DNA of 64,000 bases from Paenibacillus hunanensis (GCF_014645615.1 NZ_BMMB01000012.1:1-64000), one strand, 5' to 3'; shown: positions 26,367 through 35,817, counted from the first letter of the stretch. The notes: generated from the sequence alone by a model not told the origin. Numbers and translations are program-made.

Positions 26367-26786
26367 TTATTTCTTTTCTTTCGGACGTTTTGTACCATAT
26401 TTGGAGCGAGCCTGCATGCGGTTGTTAACACCCGCTGTATCCAGAGCACCACGAACGATATGGTAACGAACCCCTGGTAAGTCTTTTACACGACCACCGC
26501 GTACGAGTACTACGCTGTGCTCTTGCAAGTTGTGACCGATACCTGGAATGTAAGCAGTAACCTCGATACGGTTAGTCAAACGTACACGGGCATACTTACG
26601 AAGCGCGGAGTTAGGTTTTTTCGGAGTCATCGTACCTACACGAGTACAAACACCACGTTTTTGTGGAGCACTCAGGTTTGTCTCTTGACGTTTCAGAGCG
26701 TTAAACCCTTTTTGCAGTGCAGGAGACTTCGATTTCTCGATTTTCGCTTGGCGTCCTTTACGGACCAATTGATTAATAGTTGGCAT
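26367..26786 (-). CDS. rpsL: 30S ribosomal protein S12
   Basis: Decoding-centre protein S12 (139 aa from MPTINQLVRKGR). The segment TPKKPNSALRKYARVRL (about 49-65) holds the conserved lysine altered in streptomycin resistance; here it is the sensitive-type PKKPNS. The second loop VRGGRVKDLPGVRYH is normal. ATG 26786 has AGGAGG 10 bp upstream. Confidence 0.98.
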   Translation of the reverse strand: MPTINQLVRKGRQAKIEKSKSPALQKGFNALKRQETNLSAPQKRGVCTRVGTMTPKKPNSALRKYARVRLTNRIEVTAYIPGIGHNLQEHSVVLVRGGRVKDLPGVRYHIVRGALDTAGVNNRMQARSKYGTKRPKEKK

Positions 26787-26923
26787 TGTATTGCCACCTC
26801 CTTCCAATATGTTTGAGCCTTTTGTAAACCGTCTGTTAAGCCCACAGACCCAGGCGGTTCATAAAAGGACAAATGAAAAGTTTTTGCCTGTCCCTCGACC
26901 TGCAAAAACGTTCCTGACTTCCT
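26787..26923 (-). other. Intercistronic region ybxF-rpsL with two stem-loops
   Basis: The 137-bp gap contains two hairpins on the minus strand. The first (about 26893-26863) pairs GGACA with TGTCC and is followed by TTTTAT, resembling a weak terminator. The second (about 26861-26827) pairs AACCG/CGGTT outside and GTCTGT/ACAGAC inside. Together they could tune read-through from rpoC-ybxF into the str operon. This is structure by eye only. Confidence 0.35.
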
Positions 26924-27172
26924 TTATTTAAGGACGACAGCCATCGCACTTCCAACTTCAATCCCGCAAGCTTTGCCGAGCTCCTTCATCGTCTCCACAT
27001 AGGTGACTTTGACGTTATGCTTCTCACATAGCTGTACGATCTTGGTAATTAGATGCTGTTCTGCATCCTGCGCAATATAGACTTCTTCAGCCTGGCCTTG
27101 CTCAACATTCCGCATGGTCTGCTTCGTGCCGATCTTGATCCGGGCATCCTGTAATCCTTTATCATTAGTCAT
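26924..27172 (-). CDS. rplGB: Ribosomal L7Ae-like protein (YbxF type)
   Basis: An 82-aa member of the L7Ae/L30e/S12e/Gadd45 family, as found between rpoC and rpsL in Bacilli (B. subtilis YbxF). Members of the group bind kink-turn RNAs. The fold signatures are GTKQTMRNVEQGQAEEVYIA at the start and the GKACGIEVGSAMAVV C-terminal strand. GGAGGG lies 9 bp upstream of the ATG. Its RNA target in vivo is not known to me. Confidence 0.9.
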   Translation of the reverse strand: MTNDKGLQDARIKIGTKQTMRNVEQGQAEEVYIAQDAEQHLITKIVQLCEKHNVKVTYVETMKELGKACGIEVGSAMAVVLK

Positions 27173-27329
27173 CTTACGATTCCCTCCAAAAGATCAGGGA
27201 TAACGTTCTATTCACGCACCTTTGCTATAGTAGCATTACCATAGGCCAGGTGTCAATACATAAATGAATTTGATTCTAAAAGATTATGACAATATTAAAC
27301 GCCAACGTACACCAAACACAAAATGGAAA

Positions 27330-27411
27330 CCCGTCCGGAAAAAGGAAAACCCTTCTCCCGTCCGGATTCTATTTTGCAGTAACTACAATTATTATCTAAC
27401 TGTAGCTACTG
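27330..27411 (-). terminator. Candidate terminator region after rpoC
   Basis: Two structures follow the rpoC stop on the minus strand. First, CAGTAGCTACA (27411-27401) pairs with TGTAGTTACTG (27387-27377). Then GGAGAAGG pairs with CCTTTTTCC around GTTTT, the T residues lying in the 3' arm. The second is bracketed by a 10-bp direct repeat (CCCGTCCGGA on the plus strand at 27330-27339 and 27357-27366). Neither is a textbook terminator; partial termination before ybxF and the str genes is likely. Confidence 0.45.
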
Positions 27412-27443
27412 TATTTCAACACCTGAAGCTAAGCTCCGATCAA

Positions 27444-30400
27444 CTACTCGACCGTTACAGTTTCCAGGTTTTCTTCGTTGCCTTCCAGTTGCTCTGGCTC
27501 TTCGAACTTAACGCTACGGTAACGGTTCATACCTGTTCCGGCAGGAATCAGTTTACCGATAATAACGTTCTCTTTGAGGCCGAGCAGCTTGTCGACTTTA
27601 CCTTTGATTGCAGCATCAGTCAGGACACGAGTCGTCTCCTGGAAGGATGCAGCGGACAGGAAGGAGTCAGTCTCCAGGGAAGCCTTCGTAATACCGAGCA
27701 ATACCGGTTTCGCAACAGCAGGTTCACGATCTGCAATGATTGCCACTTTGTTTGCATCTTCATACTCATACATGTCAACAAAGGAGCCTGGCAGCAGTGT
27801 CGTTTCGCCGTTATCCACGATACGGATTTTGCGCAGCATTTGACGGATCATAACCTCAACGTGTTTATCGTTGATTTCTACGCCCTGGTTACGATATACG
27901 CGTTGTACTTCTTGCAGAATGTAGTTCTGCACACCGCGGATACCTTTGATACGTAGCATTTCTTTCGGGTCGATCGAACCTTCAGTCAACTCGTCCCCTG
28001 CTTCGATCTCAGCGCCTTCGCGTACACGCAGACGGGAACCGTAAGGTACAGAGTAGACTTTCGTTTCTGCTTCGCCTTCGATCTCGATTTCACGACGGTC
28101 TTTCGCTTCGCGAATTTCTTTCACGATACCATCAATCTCGCTGATTGTAGCCTGACCTTTAGGGTTACGGGCTTCAAACAGCTCCTGGATACGCGGCAAA
28201 CCTTGTGTGATATCGTCTCCGGCTACACCACCGGTGTGGAACGTACGCATCGTCAACTGTGTTCCTGGCTCACCGATGGATTGGGCAGCGATAATACCAA
28301 CCGCTTCACCGATCTCCACATGGTTACCAGTTGCCAGGTTACGACCGTAACATTTTTTACATACGCCATGACGCGTACGGCAGCTCAGTACGGAGCGAAT
28401 CTGTACTTTGTTGATGCCAGCAGCAACGATTGCTTCTGCTTTATCAGAATCGATCAGCTCGTTGCGACCAACGATAATTTCGCCAGTTTCTGGATGACGA
28501 ACAGTTTCGAAGCAGTAGCGTCCTTCCAGACGATCGTACAGATCCTCGATAACCTCTTTACCATCCTGGATACGACCAACGATGAAGCCTTTATCTGTAC
28601 CACAATCGTCTTCGCGAACGATTACGTCCTGTGCTACGTCTACAAGGCGGCGAGTCAGGTAACCGGAGTCAGCCGTACGAAGCGCCGTATCCGCCAGACC
28701 TTTACGCGCACCGTGAGTGGACAGGAAGTACTCAAGGACTGTCAGACCTTCACGGAAGTTCGATTTGATTGGGAGCTCGATGATGCGACCGGATGGGTTG
28801 GCCATCAGACCACGCATACCGCCCAGCTGGGTGATCTGCGATTTGTTACCACGGGCTTTGGAATCAACCATGAGCATGATGGAGTTGTAACGATCCATCG
28901 ATTTCATAAGGATATCCGTCAGCTCGTCCTTAGTACGAGACCAGATTTCGATAACACGGTCATAACGCTCTTCATTTGTGATCAGACCACGACGGTATTG
29001 GTTCGTAATAACCGCAACCTTTTTATCGGATTCAGCCAAGAGTTCGGTTTTTTCCGGTGGAACCACAACGTCTGACACGGCAACGGTAATACCCGCACGT
29101 GTAGAGTATGTGAAACCAAGCTGCTTGATTTTATCCAAAATGACCGAAGTCAATGTTGTATGGTAAATTTCGAAACAACGCGCAATGATGGTACCGAGAT
29201 ATTCTTTACCGATCGCGCCGGTTTGTGGAACAGCCTTCATGAATTCCAGTACGTCTGTACCTTTTTCATAGATGAAGTAGTGATCCGGAATACCTTGATA
29301 CAGGTTCGCACGAGTCGGCTCATTGATATAAGGGAAGGATTCAGGGAAAATCTCGTTGAAGATAATCCGTCCAACCGTCGTTACGAGCAGACCTGTTTGT
29401 TGCTTCTCGGTAAAGCTTGTTTTACCCAGAGCTTTTGCTGGAATTGCAACACGAGCATGCAGAGAAGCTGTTCCACGCTGATATGCAGATACCGCTTCGT
29501 TTACGGTACGCAGAATCATACCGGAGCCTTTGGCTTCCATGTTGTCCATTGTCAGGTAGTACGAACCAAGCACCATATCCTGGGATGGTGTAACAACCGG
29601 CTTGCCGTCCTTAGGGTTAAGGATGTTACCGGATGCCAGCATCAGCAGGCGTGCTTCAGCTTGTGCTTCAGCGGACAATGGTACGTGAACCGCCATTTGG
29701 TCACCGTCAAAGTCAGCGTTGTACGCTGTACATACGAGTGGGTGCAGACGGATCGCGCGGCCTTCAACCAGAATTGGTTCAAATGCCTGGATACCGAGTC
29801 TGTGCAGCGTCGGTGCACGGTTCAATAGAACCGGGTGCTCCTTGATTACTTCTTCCAGCACATCCCACACTTCAGGGCTTACGCGTTCAACCTTGCGCTT
29901 CGCACTCTTGATGTTGTGTGCCAGACCTTTGTTTACTAGCTCTTTCATAACGAAAGGCTTGAACAGTTCCAGTGCCATTTCTTTTGGCAGACCGCACTGG
30001 TACATTTTCAGGTAAGGACCTACAACGATAACGGAACGACCGGAATAGTCGACACGTTTACCGAGCAAGTTCTGACGGAAACGACCCTGTTTACCTTTCA
30101 GCATGTGGCTGAGAGATTTCAATGGGCGGTTACCCGGACCTGTTACCGGACGTCCACGACGACCGTTATCGATCAGAGCATCTACCGCTTCTTGCAGCAT
30201 ACGTTTCTCATTTTGTACGATAATGTCAGGCGCGCCCAGATCAAGCAGGCGTTTCAGACGGTTGTTACGGTTGATTACACGACGATACAGATCGTTCAGG
30301 TCAGATGTTGCAAAACGTCCGCCATCCAACTGTACCATTGGACGAATTTCCGGTGGAATAACCGGCAGTACGTCCATAATCATCCAATCTGGAGAGTTGC

Positions 30401-31058
30401 CGGAATTACGGAATGCTTCGATAACTTCAAGGCGTTTGATCGCACGGTTACGACGTTGACCCTGTGCAGTACGCAGCTCTTCACGCAGGAATTCCAGTTC
30501 TTTGTCTAAATCGAGGTCTTGCAGCAATTTTTTAATTGCTTCTGCACCCATACCTGCTTGGAAGCCATAGCCGTATTTTTCACGGTAGCTACGGTATTCT
30601 TTTTCAGATAGCAGTTGTTTCTTCTCCAGTGGTGTCTCGCCTGGATCCGTAACAACATAAGATGCAAAGTAGATAACTTCCTCAAGGGAACGTGGGGACA
30701 TGTCCAGTGCCAGACCCATACGGCTCGGGATACCTTTGAAATACCAGATATGCGATACAGGTGCTGCCAGTTCGATGTGTCCCATACGCTCACGGCGTAC
30801 TTTTGCACGAGTTACTTCAACGCCACAACGGTCACAAACGACCCCTTTGTAACGTACACGCTTGTATTTACCGCAATGACACTCCCAGTCCTTGGTTGGT
30901 CCGAAAATGCGTTCGCAGAACAGACCATCCTTTTCTGGCTTGAGCGTACGGTAGTTGATTGTCTCCGGTTTTTTAACTTCTCCGCGGGACCAAGAACGAA
31001 TTTTGTCTGGGGAAGCAAGCCCAATTTTCATAAATTCGAAATTGTTAACGTCTATCAA
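27444..31058 (-). CDS. rpoC: RNA polymerase beta' subunit
   Basis: Largest catalytic subunit of RNA polymerase (1204 aa). The catalytic NADFDGDQMAVHVPLS (about 447-462) binds the active-site magnesium. The N-terminal zinc finger (CHCGKYKRVRYKGVVCDRCG) and the second zinc site (CRTRHGVCKKCYG) are intact. It starts with TTG (31058), which has AGGAGG 8 bp upstream. It follows rpoB by 146 bp. Confidence 0.99.
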   Translation of the reverse strand: MIDVNNFEFMKIGLASPDKIRSWSRGEVKKPETINYRTLKPEKDGLFCERIFGPTKDWECHCGKYKRVRYKGVVCDRCGVEVTRAKVRRERMGHIELAAPVSHIWYFKGIPSRMGLALDMSPRSLEEVIYFASYVVTDPGETPLEKKQLLSEKEYRSYREKYGYGFQAGMGAEAIKKLLQDLDLDKELEFLREELRTAQGQRRNRAIKRLEVIEAFRNSGNSPDWMIMDVLPVIPPEIRPMVQLDGGRFATSDLNDLYRRVINRNNRLKRLLDLGAPDIIVQNEKRMLQEAVDALIDNGRRGRPVTGPGNRPLKSLSHMLKGKQGRFRQNLLGKRVDYSGRSVIVVGPYLKMYQCGLPKEMALELFKPFVMKELVNKGLAHNIKSAKRKVERVSPEVWDVLEEVIKEHPVLLNRAPTLHRLGIQAFEPILVEGRAIRLHPLVCTAYNADFDGDQMAVHVPLSAEAQAEARLLMLASGNILNPKDGKPVVTPSQDMVLGSYYLTMDNMEAKGSGMILRTVNEAVSAYQRGTASLHARVAIPAKALGKTSFTEKQQTGLLVTTVGRIIFNEIFPESFPYINEPTRANLYQGIPDHYFIYEKGTDVLEFMKAVPQTGAIGKEYLGTIIARCFEIYHTTLTSVILDKIKQLGFTYSTRAGITVAVSDVVVPPEKTELLAESDKKVAVITNQYRRGLITNEERYDRVIEIWSRTKDELTDILMKSMDRYNSIMLMVDSKARGNKSQITQLGGMRGLMANPSGRIIELPIKSNFREGLTVLEYFLSTHGARKGLADTALRTADSGYLTRRLVDVAQDVIVREDDCGTDKGFIVGRIQDGKEVIEDLYDRLEGRYCFETVRHPETGEIIVGRNELIDSDKAEAIVAAGINKVQIRSVLSCRTRHGVCKKCYGRNLATGNHVEIGEAVGIIAAQSIGEPGTQLTMRTFHTGGVAGDDITQGLPRIQELFEARNPKGQATISEIDGIVKEIREAKDRREIEIEGEAETKVYSVPYGSRLRVREGAEIEAGDELTEGSIDPKEMLRIKGIRGVQNYILQEVQRVYRNQGVEINDKHVEVMIRQMLRKIRIVDNGETTLLPGSFVDMYEYEDANKVAIIADREPAVAKPVLLGITKASLETDSFLSAASFQETTRVLTDAAIKGKVDKLLGLKENVIIGKLIPAGTGMNRYRSVKFEEPEQLEGNEENLETVTVE

Positions 31059-31143
31059 GAGACACCCCTCCTAAGGCCAAATCCTATTTATTGTAAAACT
31101 CTGTATTCCGCACAAAACCCAATGCTCTGTCCCATGAATAGGA

Positions 31144-31166
31144 TAGACCGGAAAAGCTCCGGTCTA
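31144..31166 (-). other. Perfect hairpin between rpoB and rpoC
   Basis: TAGACCGGA and TCCGGTCTA form a 9-bp perfect stem with a 5-nt loop about 40 bp after the rpoB stop. No T-run follows on either strand, so it is not a standard terminator. An RNA-processing or stability element between rpoB and rpoC is the likeliest role (inference). Confidence 0.6.
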
Positions 31167-31204
31167 CCTTCATAGGACAATGCTTGGGAATATGACAAGT
31201 GTTA

Positions 31205-34200
31205 TTAATCTACGCCAACTTCGGAGCCTTCAAGGTTGAGGCTCAGTTTATCATTAGTCGTACCTTCGTCTTCGTCATCCAGCTCTTTCATTTCGATCTC
31301 GTTTTCTTCTTCGTTCAGGATCTTCACATCCATACCTAAACTTTGAAGCTCTTTGATCAAAACTTTGAACGATTCAGGAACACCTGGTTCTGGAACGTTC
31401 TCGCCTTTAACGATGGACTCGTACGTTTTCACACGACCAACGACATCATCGGATTTGACGGTAAGGATCTCTTGCAGAGTGTAGGCGGCGCCGTAAGCTT
31501 CCAGTGCCCAAACCTCCATCTCCCCGAAACGCTGACCACCGAACTGAGCTTTACCACCCAGCGGCTGTTGCGTAACGAGCGAGTAAGGACCAGTGGAACG
31601 GGCGTGGATTTTATCGTCAACCATGTGCGCCAGTTTGATCATATGCATAACGCCGACCGTAACTTCACGCTCGAACTCGTCACCGGTTCTACCATCGTAC
31701 AGGATGGTTTTACCGTTACGTTGCATACCGGCTTCTTCCATCGTATCGAATACGTCGTACTCGTTCGCACCATCAAATACCGGTGTGGATACGTGGATAC
31801 CAAGTTTCATAGCAGCCATACCAAGGTGAACTTCAAGAATCTGACCGATGTTCATACGGGAAGGTACGCCCAGTGGGTTCAGTACGACCTGTACAGGTGT
31901 ACCGTCCGGCATAAATGGCATATCTTCTTCCGGCAGAATACGGGCTACGACCCCTTTGTTACCGTGACGTCCCGCCATTTTGTCACCTTCGGAGATTTTA
32001 CGTTTTTGCGCGATGTATACACGTACCAGATGGTTAACGCCTGGTGGCAACTCATCGCCGTTCTCTCTGGTGAACACTTTAACGTCTACGACGATACCGT
32101 CTGTACCGTGAGGTACTCTCAGGCTCGTATCGCGGACTTCACGAGCTTTCTCACCGAAGATCGCATGCAGGAGGCGTTCTTCTGCTGTCAGCTCGGTTAC
32201 ACCCTTAGGCGTAACTTTACCAACGAGAATGTCGCCAGCAGCAATCTCAGCACCGATACGGATGATACCGCGCTCGTCGAGATTTTTCAGTGCGTCTTCC
32301 CCAACGTTCGGGATATCGCGCGTAATTTCTTCCGGTCCAAGCTTGGTGTCGCGAGCTTCGGATTCGTATTCCTCGATGTGAATCGAAGTGTATACATCTT
32401 CCTTCACTAGCTTCTCGCTCAGCAGGATCGCATCCTCGTAGTTATAACCTTCCCAGGTCATAAAGGCTACGACAACGTTACGTCCCAGTGCGATTTCGCC
32501 CATCTCAGTGGAAGGACCGTCTGCCAGGATATCGCCTTTTTTGACAATATCGCCAGTTTTCACGATCGGACGCTGGTTAATCGATGTCCCTTGGTTCGAA
32601 CGCATAAATTTGTGTAATTTATATCTAACAAGGTCGCCTTTGACTTCCTTGCCATCTACATGTTCGATACGGCGCAGTGTAATCTCACTCGCAGTGGAGC
32701 GCTCAATTACACCATCAAACTTACTTACGATACATACGCCGGAATCTTTTGCAGCTTTGTGCTCCATGCCTGTACCGACCAGTGGCGCCTTAGGAATAAG
32801 CAGTGGCACCGCCTGACGCTGCATGTTGGAACCCATGAGCGCACGGTTGGAGTCATCGTTTTCTAAGAACGGAATGAGCGCTGTTGCTACGGATACAACC
32901 TGTTTAGGCGATACGTCCATGTAGTCAACACGTTCACTTGGCATAGGCAGGATGTTGTCAGCCTGCTTATTGTAACGAACGATAACCATCTCGTCCGCAA
33001 ACGAGCCATCTTCCGTCAGCTGTGCATTCGCCTGAGCGATTACATAGTTGTCTTCCTCATCAGCTGTCATATAGTCGATATGTTCCGTTACACGGTGTGT
33101 TTTCGGATCAACACGACGATACGGAGCTTCGATAAAGCCGTATTCGTTAATACGAGCAAAGGTAGACAGGGAGTTGATCAAACCGATGTTCGGTCCCTCT
33201 GGAGTCTCGATCGGACACATACGGCCATAATGACTCGGATGGACGTCTCGAACTTCAAAGCCTGCGCGCTCACGAGTCAAACCACCCGGTCCGAGTGCAG
33301 ACAGACGACGTTTGTGCGTCAGTTCGCCCAGTGGGTTCGTTTGATCCATAAACTGCGACAGCTGGGAGCTACCAAAGAACTCCTTGATCGATGCAATAAC
33401 AGGACGGATGTTGATGAGTGCCTGTGGTGTGATCACGTTAGCGTCCTGAATGGACATTCTTTCGCGAACAACACGTTCCATACGGGACAAACCGATACGG
33501 AATTGGTTTTGCAGCAGTTCACCTACGGAACGCAGACGACGGTTACCCAGATGGTCAATATCGTCTGTATCGCCGATACCATGCAGCAGGTTCAAGAAGT
33601 AGCTGATGGAAGCGATGATATCTGCAGGAGTAATGTGCTTCGTCACTTTTTCGATGTTGCCGTTCGCGATTACGGAAACGACTTTACCATCTTCAAGCGG
33701 AGAAAATACGTTAATGGTTTGCAGTGGAATGTCGTTTGCATCCAATACACCACCAGCAACGTGATACGTTTTGAAGTTCAGTTCGCCTTCAAGGTATGGC
33801 ATGATCTCGTCCAGCAGACGACGATCGACCATTTCACCTGCTTCAGCCACGATCTCTCCTGTAGTAGAGTCGATCAGTGTTTCAGCCAGACGCTGGTTGA
33901 ACAGACGGTTTTTAATGTGCAGCTTTTTGTTGATTTTGTAGCGACCAACATTCGCCAGGTCGTAGCGCTTTGGATCGAAGAAGCGTGCTACGAGCAGGCT
34001 TTTCGCGTTATCCAAAGTTGGTGGCTCGCCCGGACGAAGGCGCTCATAGATCTCGATCAGCGCTTTTTCAGTCGAGTCGGTATTGTCCTTATCCAGGGTA
34101 TTACGAATGTATTCGTCATTACCGAGCAGGTCCAGAATTTCAGCATCGCTGCCGAATCCAAGCGCCCGCAGCAAGACAGTTACTGGAATCTTACGGGTGC

Positions 34201-34753
34201 GGTCAATACGAACATAGATAATGTCCTTCGCATCCATTTCCAGTTCCAGCCATGCTCCACGGTTAGGAATGACGGTAGCTGTATATGATGTTTTACCATT
34301 TTTATCGACTTTAGTGCTGAAATAGACGCTGGGAGAGCGAACCAACTGGCTGACAATAACCCGTTCTGCACCATTGATAATAAAAGTGCCGGTTTCCGTC
34401 ATCAGCGGGAAATCACCCATGAATACTTCCTGCTCTTTGACTTCACCCGTTTCTTTATTGATGAGACGGACTTTAACCCGCAGTGGAGCGGAATACGTAA
34501 CGTCGCGCTCTTTCGCGTCGTCTACTGTATACTTAGGCTCACCCAGGCTGTAGTCGATGAACTCAAGCACCAGGTTACCAGTGAAATCCTGAATTGGCGA
34601 GATATCCTGGAACATTTCACGCAATCCTTCATCCAAAAACCACTGATAAGATTTTTGTTGGATTTCGATCAGGTTTGGTACTTCAAGAACTTCGTTAATT
34701 CGTGCATAACTTCGCCGAGTGCGTCGACCATATTGAACAAGATGTCCTGCCAA
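31205..34753 (-). CDS. rpoB: RNA polymerase beta subunit
   Basis: Beta subunit of RNA polymerase (1182 aa). The rifampicin-binding region reads QLSQFMDQTNPLGELTHKRR, followed by LSALGPGGLTRERAGFEVRD, which is the sensitive type. The C-terminal ends of the protein are Firmicute-like and acidic (EEENEIEMKELDDEDEG). The start is TTG 34753, with GGGGTGAG about 6 bp upstream. It stands behind a strong promoter and a leader of about 310 nt. Confidence 0.99.
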   Translation of the reverse strand: MAGHLVQYGRRTRRSYARINEVLEVPNLIEIQQKSYQWFLDEGLREMFQDISPIQDFTGNLVLEFIDYSLGEPKYTVDDAKERDVTYSAPLRVKVRLINKETGEVKEQEVFMGDFPLMTETGTFIINGAERVIVSQLVRSPSVYFSTKVDKNGKTSYTATVIPNRGAWLELEMDAKDIIYVRIDRTRKIPVTVLLRALGFGSDAEILDLLGNDEYIRNTLDKDNTDSTEKALIEIYERLRPGEPPTLDNAKSLLVARFFDPKRYDLANVGRYKINKKLHIKNRLFNQRLAETLIDSTTGEIVAEAGEMVDRRLLDEIMPYLEGELNFKTYHVAGGVLDANDIPLQTINVFSPLEDGKVVSVIANGNIEKVTKHITPADIIASISYFLNLLHGIGDTDDIDHLGNRRLRSVGELLQNQFRIGLSRMERVVRERMSIQDANVITPQALINIRPVIASIKEFFGSSQLSQFMDQTNPLGELTHKRRLSALGPGGLTRERAGFEVRDVHPSHYGRMCPIETPEGPNIGLINSLSTFARINEYGFIEAPYRRVDPKTHRVTEHIDYMTADEEDNYVIAQANAQLTEDGSFADEMVIVRYNKQADNILPMPSERVDYMDVSPKQVVSVATALIPFLENDDSNRALMGSNMQRQAVPLLIPKAPLVGTGMEHKAAKDSGVCIVSKFDGVIERSTASEITLRRIEHVDGKEVKGDLVRYKLHKFMRSNQGTSINQRPIVKTGDIVKKGDILADGPSTEMGEIALGRNVVVAFMTWEGYNYEDAILLSEKLVKEDVYTSIHIEEYESEARDTKLGPEEITRDIPNVGEDALKNLDERGIIRIGAEIAAGDILVGKVTPKGVTELTAEERLLHAIFGEKAREVRDTSLRVPHGTDGIVVDVKVFTRENGDELPPGVNHLVRVYIAQKRKISEGDKMAGRHGNKGVVARILPEEDMPFMPDGTPVQVVLNPLGVPSRMNIGQILEVHLGMAAMKLGIHVSTPVFDGANEYDVFDTMEEAGMQRNGKTILYDGRTGDEFEREVTVGVMHMIKLAHMVDDKIHARSTGPYSLVTQQPLGGKAQFGGQRFGEMEVWALEAYGAAYTLQEILTVKSDDVVGRVKTYESIVKGENVPEPGVPESFKVLIKELQSLGMDVKILNEEENEIEMKELDDEDEGTTNDKLSLNLEGSEVGVD

Positions 34754-35067
34754 CTTATACTCACCCCTTAATGTCTACTCACTTAAAAATTTCATTGCGA
34801 ACTGCTGTTTGGATCACGTATAATAAGTCCATAACACAGAAGTTCACACCCATAAATAGAGAAAAGCTCTTATCGAATTGTTTCGAAAAAAGAGCACCAT
34901 CAGCTATCAACGGATGTGATCCAGTATCTGAAACCCGGATTAAGGTTGAAAATAACCGAAATACCGATTATTATACGTTTATGGGCAATATTAAACACCC
35001 TTTAGTATGCATAATTTTCGTAACTTTCAGAAAACTAAAGCCAAAAAGGGCATCTTAATACTGACAT
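34754..35067 (-). promoter_or_regulatory. Long rpoB 5' leader with terminator-like hairpin
   Basis: The predicted transcript start is about 310 nt before rpoB, an unusually long leader with no gene in it. Near 34860-34895 the minus strand holds a hairpin (outer stem GCTCTT/AAGAGC, inner stem TCGAA/TTCGA) followed by TTTTCTC. That is the form of a weak intrinsic terminator, about 110 nt before the start codon. Attenuation of rpoBC is therefore possible. Leader RNAs upstream of rpoB are known in some Firmicutes; I could not match this one. Confidence 0.5.
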
Positions 35068-35088
35068 TTTGTAATAATATCATATTAA
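35061..35088 (+). promoter_or_regulatory. Candidate plus-strand promoter opposing rpoB promoter
   Basis: CTGACA (35061-35066), 16 bp, TATTAA (35083-35088). It overlaps the rpoB promoter on the other strand and would start a transcript of about 85 nt ending at the plus-strand terminator at 35151-35183. AT-rich promoter DNA often contains such matches by chance. Confidence 0.3.
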
Positions 35089-35102
35089 GCAATCAGAGTC
35101 AA
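35074..35102 (-). promoter_or_regulatory. Sigma-A-type promoter of rpoBC
   Basis: On the minus strand -35 TTGACT (35102-35097), 17-bp spacer, -10 TATTAT (35079-35074). Five of six bases match consensus in each element. It lies 80 bp past the methyltransferase stop and should be a strong constitutive promoter for rpoB-rpoC. Confidence 0.8.
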
Positions 35103-35150
35103 CCTCTATCGCTTATTCTATAGTGTCTATTCATCGATGTTTCGATAGGA

Positions 35151-35183
35151 AGCTGCTTACCCTGGCCGGTAGGCGGCTTTTTT
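35151..35183 (+). terminator. Plus-strand intrinsic terminator next to the methyltransferase gene
   Basis: GCTGCTTACC pairs with GGTAGGCGGC (two wobbles) around CTGGCC and is followed by six T on the plus strand. On the minus strand, the direction of the neighbouring genes, no T-run follows. It therefore appears to end a plus-strand transcript, although no plus-strand gene lies before it. Confidence 0.75.
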
Positions 35184-35779
35184 CATTTGGTTGCTTTGAA
35201 AATGCGGTAGCCCTTGTCCTTAGTGACTTCCTCTACCTCATCAAATAGCTGCTCCAGCTTTGCTTTCGCTGAAGGCGCACCCTGTTTCTTCTGAATTACA
35301 ATCCATAGCGAACCGCCTGGCTCCAAATGCGCCGCAGCTTGCTCGAAAATCGTATGCACGGTTTCCTTGCCCGCTCGAATCGGTGGATTGGTGATGACCA
35401 CGGTAAAGGTTTCGCCCTGTACAGCCTCGAATAGATCGCTCACCCGGATATCAACGTTATGAATGTCATTTAGCTTCGCATTTTCTCGTGCTAGCTCAAC
35501 TGCTCGTTCATTCACGTCGACCATCGTTACATGTCCCTGTGGCGCAAGCACAGCAGCAGACAAGCCCATTGGACCGTAGCCACAGCCTACATCAAGTACA
35601 CGTGCATCTTGCGGAATATCGAGCGCCTCGATCAAAACTCGGCTACCATAATCAATTCCAGTCTTGGAAAAGACACCGGCATCACTAATAAATGTAAATG
35701 GACGTCCACGCAGCTCGGTTTCTAGCTTGCGACGTTCATGTGCAGCTCCTGGCTGACTGGAATAATAATGATCTCCCAT
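35183..35779 (-). CDS. Class I SAM-dependent methyltransferase (RsmC-like)
   Basis: A 198-aa methyltransferase of the kind found between rplL and rpoB in many Firmicutes (B. subtilis YbxB). SAM-binding motif I is LDVGCGYGPMG (about 60-70) and the catalytic NPPIRAG (about 129-135) is the N-(P)-P-(F/Y/I) motif typical of methylation of an exocyclic nitrogen of guanine in RNA, as in RsmC. The target is inferred, not shown. Its stop overlaps the T-run of a plus-strand terminator. Confidence 0.85.
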   Translation of the reverse strand: MGDHYYSSQPGAAHERRKLETELRGRPFTFISDAGVFSKTGIDYGSRVLIEALDIPQDARVLDVGCGYGPMGLSAAVLAPQGHVTMVDVNERAVELARENAKLNDIHNVDIRVSDLFEAVQGETFTVVITNPPIRAGKETVHTIFEQAAAHLEPGGSLWIVIQKKQGAPSAKAKLEQLFDEVEEVTKDKGYRIFKATK

Positions 35780-35817
35780 ATCATTCCCTCACCCTTTCTT
35801 CAAAACCTCTTTATAAA

